From the NCBI GenBank assembly GCA_046734415.1, contig JBKPRD010000310.1, forward strand, positions 1 to 37,881: a stretch of DNA of 37,881 nucleotides, written 5' to 3'. Of the stretch, positions 29,080 to 35,934 are shown piece after piece. Both the position numbers and the translations under genes were made by a program. The notes under the pieces were generated by a model. That model saw only the letters and a program-made list of their open reading frames with translations, was not told where the DNA came from and did no database searches. Positions within the stretch are counted from its first letter, which is position 1; every line of letters starts with the position of its first letter. This DNA comes from DATBLE01 sp046734415. Lineage in GTDB: Bacteria; Actinomycetota; Thermoleophilia; Gaiellales; Gaiellaceae.

Positions 29080-30149
29080 CCGACGCCCGCGGCCACGATC
29101 CGGACGAACTTGTGGTGGTTCTCGCCCCAGACCACCAGCCCGTTGCGAATCGAGAGGCCGACCGTGTTGAAGCGCGTCCGCGCGACCACTCGTCGGCGTC
29201 CCGTCTTCAGGTCGAAGACGCTGACCTGCTCGTTCACCGGCAGGACGACGAGGTTGCCGTCCAGCGTCAGGCGGCGTAGCGAGACGGGCGCCGTGACCGC
29301 GGCGACGCGCCGACCCGTGCGGACATCGTACGACTCCACCGTCCGCGCCCCGCCGAATTCGACGAGGGCGATCGCCCTCGTCGGAGTCAAGGCGACCGAG
29401 CGCACGATCCCTTCCGGCCGAAACGACGCGTCCAGCCGGCCGGTGGCCAGGTCGCGCACCTCGACCCTGCCGTTGCGGGCCGCGCGCGGCCAGCCGGCAG
29501 AGCTGTTGCCGGCGAACTCCTTCAGCGGCTGCACGAGGACGATCCGGCCCGTGCGGATCGCGAACATGACCGTGGGCGGGAGCCCACGCAAGGCAACGCG
29601 CTGTGAGCCGCGCACCCTGAAGATCTGCCCTCCGGCGAGCTGCCACTTGCAGAGCCCGCCGAGGTTGCCGCACTGCGACGCGCTCGGTGGGCGCGCGGTC
29701 TTGACGACGTTGTAGTAGAACGACCGTCCGTCGCTGAGGATCCCGCGCAACGAGGGGCCGAACCCGAGGCAGTCCCGGGGGAGCCTCTGCACGAGGCGGG
29801 GCCGGCTCCCGGCAAACGCGTACACCGCCGCGTAGGTCTTTCCGCAGATCACCTCCGCGTCGCCGGCCCAGACGGCCCTGCCGCGGTCGAGCACGAGCTC
29901 CTGGAAGAGCGGGTTGCACGCCGCCGCGTACCTGATGCTCCGGATCGCCTTGCTCGCGCGGCCCCGGATCCGCAGGAAGCAGCCGTCCGGCGACCACTGG
30001 AGCCACGCGATCGAGCGGGCGTCCTGCGCGACGCCGAGCACCGTTCCGCGGAATGCGGCGAGCGTCGACGCGCCGGGCCCCTCCTGCGCGCTCGCCGGCA
30101 ACGCCACGACGGCAGCGATCAGGGCGGCGGCGAGGGCCCAGCGACGCAC
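29076..30149 (-). CDS. Secreted propeller-like hypothetical protein
   Basis: This 357-residue protein starts with a signal peptide (RRWALAAALIAAVVALPASA, predicted cut after residue 21). The mature part repeats short beta-strand units of about 40 residues, for example FNTVGLSIRNGLVVWGE, LDGNLVVLPVNEQVSVFDLK, and TGRRVAAVTAPVSLRRLTL, the pattern of a WD/PQQ-like beta propeller. Several cysteines (in ACNP, EVICGK, RDCLG, QCGNLGGLC) could form disulfides outside the cell. No enzymatic motif is recognised. The start is GTG at 30149 with TATAAC 8-13 nt upstream, suggesting its own leaderless promoter. It lies 39 bp after dnaE and converges on the VOC gene, with overlapping stops. Confidence 0.72.
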   Translation of the reverse strand: MRRWALAAALIAAVVALPASAQEGPGASTLAAFRGTVLGVAQDARSIAWLQWSPDGCFLRIRGRASKAIRSIRYAAACNPLFQELVLDRGRAVWAGDAEVICGKTYAAVYAFAGSRPRLVQRLPRDCLGFGPSLRGILSDGRSFYYNVVKTARPPSASQCGNLGGLCKWQLAGGQIFRVRGSQRVALRGLPPTVMFAIRTGRIVLVQPLKEFAGNSSAGWPRAARNGRVEVRDLATGRLDASFRPEGIVRSVALTPTRAIALVEFGGARTVESYDVRTGRRVAAVTAPVSLRRLTLDGNLVVLPVNEQVSVFDLKTGRRRVVARTRFNTVGLSIRNGLVVWGENHHKFVRIVAAGVG

Positions 30150-30156
30150 TCAGCCT

Positions 30157-30162
30157 GTTATA
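30157..30162 (-). promoter_or_regulatory. Candidate -10 box (TATAAC) for the secreted propeller-like gene
   Basis: TATAAC ends 7 nt before the GTG at 30149, so transcription would start at or next to the start codon. A perfect 12-bp palindrome CGCCCGCGGGCG (30165-30176) lies immediately upstream, between the -10 and the expected -35; it may be the 3' hairpin of dnaE or an operator. No -35 is recognisable. Confidence 0.4.
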
Positions 30163-30188
30163 GACGCCCGCGGGCGCCGCCGGTTTGG

Positions 30189-33100
30189 CTAGAGGACGGC
30201 CGCTTCGCCGAGCAGAGCCTTCACCTCGGCGTAGAAGTCGGGCACGGGCGCGACGCGGAAGTCGGGCCCGAACTCGAGCGTCCGCGGTCCTTCCGAGGTC
30301 TCGAGCGCGAGCACGACCTTCGCCTCGCCGGGGTAGTCACGGACGACGTGACCGAGCTCGCGCAAGGTGCCCGCCGGCGCCTTGCGGGCGTCGATCTTGA
30401 GCCTGACCTCCCTCGGGGGGACGTACGCCTCGAACTCGGCCACCTCGATCGCGATCAGCTTCGTCTCGCCCTCCTTGTGGTCGACGCGCCCCCTGAGGAC
30501 GAGCACGCGGTCCGCCTCGCAGAGCTCGCGCGAGGCGGCGTAGACGGAGTTGAAGACCACCGCCTCCGCACTGCCGGTCAGGTCGTCGATCCGGAGGAAC
30601 ACCATCGGATCGCCCTTCTTCGTCGTCAGCTGCTTCACGGCGGAGACGATCCCGCCGACGGTGACGATCTCGCCGTCGCGGCAGCGCTCGAGCTCCGCGA
30701 GGGGGCGGTCGGTCTTGCGGCGCAGCTGGTCGCCGACGGCCGCGAGCGGATGCTCGCTGACCCAGAGACCGAGCGCCTCTTTCTCCCGACGGAGCAGCTC
30801 GCTCTTCTCGTACTCCTCCGGCGGAATCGGGGCGTGGTGCTTGGGGCGTTCCTCGTCTGCCTCGAGCAGGTCGAAGATCGAGCCCTGGCCGCGCTCGCGC
30901 GCGTCGAACTCGCCGCCGCCGAACGAGAGCGCCTGGTCGAGCACCTCGGTCATCCCCTTGCGCGAAGCCGCGGTCGAGTCGAGCGCGCCGGCGTTGACGA
31001 GCGACTCGAGCGCGCGCTTGTTCACGACCTGCGGATCCACGCGCTCGGTGAAGTCCCAGATCGACTCGAACGGCCCGCCCCCCTCGCGGGCGGCCACGAT
31101 CGCCCGGCACGCGCTCTCGCCCACGTTCTTGACGGCGTTGAGGCCGAAGCGGATCTTGCCCTCCACAACGGCGAAGTCGACCTGGGAGGTGTTCACGTCG
31201 GGCGGCAGCACCTCGATGCCGAGCTCGTGGCAGGCGTTGACGTAGAACGGCACGCGGTCCTTCGTATTCATCACCGAGGAGATCAGCGCGGCCATGTACT
31301 CGTGCGGGTGGTTCGCACGCAGCCAGGCGGTGCGGTAGGCGATCAGGGCGTAGCCCGCTGCGTGGGCCTTGTTGAACGCATAGTCCTGCGAGCGCTCCAT
31401 GTCCTCCCACAGCTGGCGCGCCACCTGCGGCGACGTCTCGTTCGAGACCGCGCCCTCGATGAACTCGTCCTTCAGCGAGGCCATCAGCGAGTGGATCTTC
31501 TTGCCGATCGCCTTGCGGAGGTCGTCGGCCTCGGCCGGAGTGAAACCGCCGATCTGCTTCGCGATCTCCATCGACTGCTCCTGGTAGATCGCGATCCCGA
31601 ACGTCAGGCCGGTAATCGGCTCGAGGCGCGGGTCGATGTACGTGACGGGCTCGAGGCCGTTCTTGCGACGCGCGTAGACCGGGATGTACTGCATCGGCCC
31701 CGGCCGGTAGAGGGCGACGAGCGCGATCAGGTCCTCGAACTCGGTCGGCTTCACGTGCCGCAGCGCCTCGCGCATCCCCGACGACTCGAACTGGAAGACG
31801 CCGATCGCGTCGCCGCGCTGGAGCATCTCGTACGTCCTCGGGTCGTCGAGCGGGATCGTCTCGATGTCGAGGTCGCCGATCAGCTCGACCGCCTGCTCGA
31901 TCACGTCCAGGTTGCGGAGCCCGAGGAAGTCCATCTTCAGCAGCCCGAGCGCCTCGACGTCGCCCATCGGCAGCTGCGTGACGACCTCCTGGTCGGGTCC
32001 CTTCTGCTGCACCGGGACGATCTCGGTCAGCGGACGGTCGGCGATCACGACCCCCGCAGCGTGGATCGAGTCAGCGCGCACGAGCCCCTCGAGCGGCTTC
32101 GCGAGGTCGACGATCTCGCGCACCTGCGGGTCCGAGTCGTACGCCTGCTTCAGCTCGGCGCCCGGCTTGAGGCTGTCCTCCAGGTAGACCTTCGGCCCTT
32201 CGGGGATCATCTTCGCGATCCGGTCGACGGTGCCGTACGGGATCTCGAGCACGCGGCCGGCGTCGCGGACGGCCGCGCGCGCCATCATCGTCGAGAAGGT
32301 GATGATCTGGGCGACGCGGTCGCGACCGTACTTCTGGGCGACGTAGTTGATCACGCGCTCCCGGCCGGCGACGGCGAAGTCGATGTCCATGTCAGGCATC
32401 GACTTCCGGCCCGGGTTCAGGAACCGCTCGAAGAGGAGCCCGTACCGGATCGGGTCGACGTCGGTGATCTCCAGGCAGTAGGCGGCGAGCGAGCCCGCCG
32501 CCGAGCCGCGCCCCGGGCCGACCTGGATGCCGGTCGTCTTCGCGAAGTGGACGAAGTCCCAGACGATCAGGAAGTAGTCCGCGAAGCCCATCTCGCGGAT
32601 GGTCTTCAGCTCGAACTGGAGCCGGTCGCGGAGCTCGGGCGTGATCTGCTCGTAGCGCTTCGCGAGCCCCGTCTCGCACAGCTCGGCGAGGTACTCGAAC
32701 GCATCGCGGCCGCCGGGCGTGTCGAAGCGCGGGAGCAGGAGCCGATCGGTCTCGATCGTCACGTTGCAGCGCTCGGCGACCTCGAGCGTGCGGCGGAGCG
32801 CGTCCGGGTAGGCGGCGAAGTCGGCGGCCATCTCCTCGGGCGTCTTGAAGTAGAACTGGTCGGTGTCGAACCGCCAGCGGTTCGGGTTGCGCAGCGAGTC
32901 GCCGGACTGGATGCAGAGCAGGGCCTCGTGCGCACGGGCGTCCTCGTGGAGCAGGTAGTGGACGTCCCCGGTCGCGACGAGCGGCAGCCCGGTGGCCTCG
33001 GCGAGCTTCGCCAGCTGCGGGTTGACGCGCTGCTGCGGCTCGAGCCCGGCGTTCTGGATCTCGACGTACGTCGAGTCGCGCCCGAAGATCTGGACGAGCC

Positions 33101-33584
33101 GGTCGAGGTCGGCGGCGGCGTCCTGCGGGCGGTTCTCCTCGAGCGCCTTGCTCACCCGCCCCGAGAGGCAGCCCGAGAGAACGACGAGCCCCTGCGCGTG
33201 CCGGTCGAGTAGCTCCCAGTCGACGCGCGGCTTGTAGTAGTAGCCCTCGAGATAGCCGAGCGAGGAGAGCTTGATCAGGTTGCCGTAGCCCTCGTCGGTC
33301 TCGGCGAGGACGGTCAGGTGGGCGTAGCCTTTCTCCTGCCGCCTGCGGTCGTCAGTGACGTAGACCTCGCAGCCGACGATCGCCTTGATCCCCTGCTTCC
33401 GCGTCTCGCGCTGGAGCTCGACCGCTCCGGCCATCGAGCCGTGGTCGGTGAGGCTGACGGCTGGCATCGAGAGCTCAGCCGCCCGTGCGGCCAGCGCCGG
33501 GATCCGGCACGCGCCGTCGAGGATCGAGTACTCGGAGTGGACGTGGAGATGGACGAAGGCGGCCTCGCGCACCGGGAGAGCCAT
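30189..33584 (-). CDS. dnaE: DNA polymerase III alpha subunit
   Basis: DnaE is the replicative polymerase catalytic subunit. The 1131-residue protein has an N-terminal PHP domain (FVHLHVHSEYSILDGACR, 10-27), then the polymerase core with GPGRGSAAGSLAAYCL (357-371), the catalytic aspartates in PDMDIDF (397-403), QEQSMEIAKQIGGFTPAEAD and YAFNKAHAAGYALIAYRTA. A helix-hairpin-helix region and an OB domain (EIVTVGGIVSAVKQLTTKKG) close the protein. Length and order match DnaE1. The ATG at 33584 is favoured over a GTG four codons upstream, because GAGGTGAG lies about 9 nt before it. No partner replication genes are adjacent. Confidence 0.97.
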   Translation of the reverse strand: MALPVREAAFVHLHVHSEYSILDGACRIPALAARAAELSMPAVSLTDHGSMAGAVELQRETRKQGIKAIVGCEVYVTDDRRRQEKGYAHLTVLAETDEGYGNLIKLSSLGYLEGYYYKPRVDWELLDRHAQGLVVLSGCLSGRVSKALEENRPQDAAADLDRLVQIFGRDSTYVEIQNAGLEPQQRVNPQLAKLAEATGLPLVATGDVHYLLHEDARAHEALLCIQSGDSLRNPNRWRFDTDQFYFKTPEEMAADFAAYPDALRRTLEVAERCNVTIETDRLLLPRFDTPGGRDAFEYLAELCETGLAKRYEQITPELRDRLQFELKTIREMGFADYFLIVWDFVHFAKTTGIQVGPGRGSAAGSLAAYCLEITDVDPIRYGLLFERFLNPGRKSMPDMDIDFAVAGRERVINYVAQKYGRDRVAQIITFSTMMARAAVRDAGRVLEIPYGTVDRIAKMIPEGPKVYLEDSLKPGAELKQAYDSDPQVREIVDLAKPLEGLVRADSIHAAGVVIADRPLTEIVPVQQKGPDQEVVTQLPMGDVEALGLLKMDFLGLRNLDVIEQAVELIGDLDIETIPLDDPRTYEMLQRGDAIGVFQFESSGMREALRHVKPTEFEDLIALVALYRPGPMQYIPVYARRKNGLEPVTYIDPRLEPITGLTFGIAIYQEQSMEIAKQIGGFTPAEADDLRKAIGKKIHSLMASLKDEFIEGAVSNETSPQVARQLWEDMERSQDYAFNKAHAAGYALIAYRTAWLRANHPHEYMAALISSVMNTKDRVPFYVNACHELGIEVLPPDVNTSQVDFAVVEGKIRFGLNAVKNVGESACRAIVAAREGGGPFESIWDFTERVDPQVVNKRALESLVNAGALDSTAASRKGMTEVLDQALSFGGGEFDARERGQGSIFDLLEADEERPKHHAPIPPEEYEKSELLRREKEALGLWVSEHPLAAVGDQLRRKTDRPLAELERCRDGEIVTVGGIVSAVKQLTTKKGDPMVFLRIDDLTGSAEAVVFNSVYAASRELCEADRVLVLRGRVDHKEGETKLIAIEVAEFEAYVPPREVRLKIDARKAPAGTLRELGHVVRDYPGEAKVVLALETSEGPRTLEFGPDFRVAPVPDFYAEVKALLGEAAVL

Positions 33585-33608
33585 CGTACAACTCACCTCG
33601 GCGGGTCT

Positions 33609-33818
33609 TTAGAGCGCCTTGGCCAGCAGGACGCGGCTCTCGCCGGCCCCGTCGTAGTCCTCGATCTCGGACTCGACCTCGAAGCCGAGTCGCCGGTGGA
33701 ACGCGAGCGACCCGCTGTTGCGCGCCAGCATGTCCCGCATGTGCCGCCCGCCCCACCAGTCGTCGATGGCCGCGGCGACCCGGCCGTGGTCGGACGGCTC
33801 GGCGTGACGGATCCTCAC
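33609..33818 (-). pseudogene. GNAT acetyltransferase remnant with internal in-frame loss
   Basis: The 69-residue frame looks like the two ends of a roughly 160-residue GNAT protein joined together. Residues 1-33 (MRIRHAEPSDHGRV, then WWGGRHMRDML) match the N-terminal beta1-alpha1 part of a WWGGR-type subfamily. Residues 34-69 (NSGSLAFHRRLGFEVES, then EDYDGAGESRVLLAKAL) match its C-terminal end. The acetyl-CoA-binding core with its R/Q-x-x-G-x-G/A loop is absent. The frame is otherwise intact and its GTG overlaps the upstream TGA (GTGA), so it may still be translated. A deletion pseudogene is most likely; an assembly collapse is the alternative. Confidence 0.72.
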
Positions 33819-34246
33819 CGCCGGTAGGTCCCGGTGAGCGCGGCGGTGGCGAGGACGTGGCCGTCGATCGCCTTGTCGAAGCTGAGCCGGCGGTCGCTCG
33901 GCCCGAGCTGCGGCTCGACGTCGAGGGCGCAGATCGTGAAGACGTAGCGGTGCGGCTTCCCGGGCGGCGGACAGGGGCCACGGTAGCCCGGGGCGCCGAA
34001 GTCGTTGCGCCCTTCGGCCGGAGCAGCTTCGCCTTCGCCGAGCGAGCCCTCCGCCGGGAGGCTCCAGGCGAGCCAGTGGGTGAACGGGTAGCGGCCGGCG
34101 TCGGGGTCGTCCAGGCAGAGCGCGACGGATACGGTGCCCTCAGGCGGATCCGCCCAGGCGAGCGCCGGCGAGACGTCGTCGCCGTCGCAGGTGTGCTTCG
34201 GCGGGACCGGCTCGCCGTCGCCGAACGCGGGGCTCGTCAGCTCCAC
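33815..34246 (-). CDS. YbhB/YbcL-family PEBP-like protein
   Basis: This 143-residue protein belongs to the phosphatidylethanolamine-binding protein family (Raf kinase inhibitor-like, bacterial YbhB/YbcL branch). Typical motifs are KHTCDGDDVSPALAW (17-31), CLDDPDAGRYPFTHWLAW with the DPD-A and HW pocket residues, and GYRGPCPPPGKPHRYVFTI. The ligand-binding pocket looks complete. Its biological ligand is unknown. No signal peptide is visible, so it is probably cytoplasmic. The start is GTG at 34246. The stop overlaps the GNAT remnant by 4 bp. Confidence 0.9.
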   Translation of the reverse strand: MELTSPAFGDGEPVPPKHTCDGDDVSPALAWADPPEGTVSVALCLDDPDAGRYPFTHWLAWSLPAEGSLGEGEAAPAEGRNDFGAPGYRGPCPPPGKPHRYVFTICALDVEPQLGPSDRRLSFDKAIDGHVLATAALTGTYRR

Positions 34247-34264
34247 GTCCGGGAGCGCCTGCGC

Positions 34265-34501
34265 CTAGTCGGCGTCACCGCCGCCGTCGGCTTCGCCCTC
34301 GCCGCGGCCGCGCTTCCTCGCCTTCCAGAAGACGAGCCACCCCGCCAGGGCGGCCGCGGTACCGGCGGCGATTGCCGGCTTGTTCGGCCTGCCGCCCGCG
34401 ACCGCGGGCTTCGCGTGACGCGCCTTCTCCCTTGCCACTATCTTCGCGGCCTTCCAGGTCGCCCAGCCGATCACGGCGTTGCGCTTGTTGACGATGCTCA
34501 T
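34265..34501 (-). CDS. Small single-pass membrane protein (78 aa)
   Basis: I do not recognise this as a named family. Its N-terminus SIVNKRNAVIGWATWKAAK is amphipathic with Trp and Lys residues. A basic Pro-rich linker follows, then one TM segment (about 44-60, IAAGTAAALAGWLVFW), then a basic and Gly/Asp-rich tail. The ATG at 34499-34501 has a strong purine-rich AAGGGAG nearby upstream, and codon use is normal, so it is likely real. It lies 18 bp downstream of lpdA on the same strand and 18 bp before the PEBP gene. A membrane-anchoring or stress role is only a guess. Confidence 0.7.
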   Translation of the reverse strand: MSIVNKRNAVIGWATWKAAKIVAREKARHAKPAVAGGRPNKPAIAAGTAAALAGWLVFWKARKRGRGEGEADGGGDAD

Positions 34502-34519
34502 CCCAGCTCCCTTCCTCGC

Positions 34520-35926
34520 TCAGGCCTTCGCCGCCGCCCTCCGCTTCGGCGGCATGTGGATCGGCCGGCCGAGCGCCATCAGGCCGGCTTCCTTGATCGC
34601 CTCGGAGAGTGTCGGGTGCGCCGCCATCCCGTCCGCGACCGTCTCGACCGTCGCCTCGGCGTCGAGCGCGACGACGCCCGCCTCGACCAGGTCGGTCACA
34701 TGCGGGCCGACCATGACGATCCCGAGCAGCTCGCCGTAGCGGGTCTCGTGGATCGACTTCACCCAGCCGACCGTCTCGTTCTGCATCACCGCCCGCGCGT
34801 TGGCGATCCACGGGAAGACGCCGACGGCGACGTCGTCGCCGTACTGCTCCCTCGCCTCGGCCTCAGTCAGGCCGACCCCGGCGATCTCCGGATCGGTGTA
34901 GATCGGCCGGGGGACGCCGCGCGGGTCGACGACCGACTCGTGGCCCATCGCGTTCTCCGCCGCGACCTCGCCCTCGCGGAAGGCCGTGTGCGCGAGCTGC
35001 CAGTAGCCGGCGCAGTCGCCGACGGCATAGAGGTGCGGGACGGTGGTGCGGCGATGCTCGTCGGCCGCGATCCCGGTGGAGCGGTCGAGCTCGACCCCGA
35101 TCTCCTCCAACCCGAGGCCCTCGACGAGCGGCGCGCGCCCGACCGAGACGAGCATCAGATCCGCCTCGACGGTCTCACTCTCGCCGAAGTGCACGGTCAG
35201 CGATCCGCCCTTGTCCTCCACCTTGGTGCACTGCTTCCCGAGGTGCAGCGCGATGCCGCGCTTCCCGAACTGCTTGGCGAGTTCCTTGGAGGCGTCCTCG
35301 TCCTCCATCGGGATCAGGCGCGGGAGCATCTCGATGATCGTCACCTCCGACCCGAACCGCCTGAAGATCGAGGCGAACTCGCAGCCGATGATCCCGCCGC
35401 CGAGGATGACGAGGCGCGCCGGCACCTGCTCCTGCGCGAGCAGACCCGTCGAGTCGACGCAGCGCGGCGAGTCGAGTCCGTCGATCGGCGGCCGCACCGG
35501 GAACGAGCCGGTGGCGACGATCGCGCTCTTGAAGCCGACGTCATCCGCGCCCTCGACCGCGATCGTGTTCGCGTCCTTGAAGCGGCCGGCGCCCCGCACC
35601 CACTCGACACCGTTCGCCTTGAACAGCGTGGCAACGCCGCTCGTCATCTGCTTGACGACCGCGGCCTTCCACTCGTTCGCGGCGGCGAGGTCGAGCTGCG
35701 CCTCGCCCACGCGCACGCCCGCCTTCGCGAAGGTCTCCTCCGCCTCCTTGAGGTAGGCCGCCGTCTGCACCCAGGCCTTCGTCGGGATGCACCCGATGCG
35801 TAGGCAGGTGCCGCCGAGCTCGGGCTCCTTCTCGATGCAGACGGCCTTCCCCCCGAGCTGCGCGGCCCGAATCGCGGCGGTGTAGCCGCCCGGCCCGCCG
35901 CCGAGGACGGCAACATCACAGTCCAT
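34520..35926 (-). CDS. lpdA: Dihydrolipoamide dehydrogenase (E3)
   Basis: LpdA reoxidises dihydrolipoamide in 2-oxoacid dehydrogenase and glycine cleavage complexes with NAD+ and FAD. The 468-residue protein has the FAD site LGGGPGGYTAA (8-18), the redox disulfide GGTCLRIGCIPTKA (Cys41 and Cys46), the NAD site LGGGIIGCEFAS, the second FAD motif YAVGDCAG, and the His-Glu dyad in AHPTLSEAIKEA. All catalytic residues are present. The extreme C-terminus (MPPKRRAAAKA) is basic. The ATG at 35926 has AGGGAG upstream at good spacing. No E1/E2 genes are adjacent; mycothione or mercuric reductases are less likely given the E3-type motifs. Confidence 0.94.
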   Translation of the reverse strand: MDCDVAVLGGGPGGYTAAIRAAQLGGKAVCIEKEPELGGTCLRIGCIPTKAWVQTAAYLKEAEETFAKAGVRVGEAQLDLAAANEWKAAVVKQMTSGVATLFKANGVEWVRGAGRFKDANTIAVEGADDVGFKSAIVATGSFPVRPPIDGLDSPRCVDSTGLLAQEQVPARLVILGGGIIGCEFASIFRRFGSEVTIIEMLPRLIPMEDEDASKELAKQFGKRGIALHLGKQCTKVEDKGGSLTVHFGESETVEADLMLVSVGRAPLVEGLGLEEIGVELDRSTGIAADEHRRTTVPHLYAVGDCAGYWQLAHTAFREGEVAAENAMGHESVVDPRGVPRPIYTDPEIAGVGLTEAEAREQYGDDVAVGVFPWIANARAVMQNETVGWVKSIHETRYGELLGIVMVGPHVTDLVEAGVVALDAEATVETVADGMAAHPTLSEAIKEAGLMALGRPIHMPPKRRAAAKA

Positions 35927-35934
35927 TTCGCTCC

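Noticed and set aside
30165..30176. Palindrome CGCCCGCGGGCG as an operator
   Set aside because: It is a pure G/C palindrome of a kind common in such GC-rich sequence, and it could equally be the 3' hairpin of dnaE. It is mentioned only with the neighbouring promoter.
30348..33212. A 954-codon open frame on the plus strand opposite dnaE
   Set aside because: It is the antisense shadow of a conserved polymerase gene. In very high-GC DNA the opposite strand often stays open; its product is full of Arg, Asp, Val and Leu in low-complexity order with no known domain.
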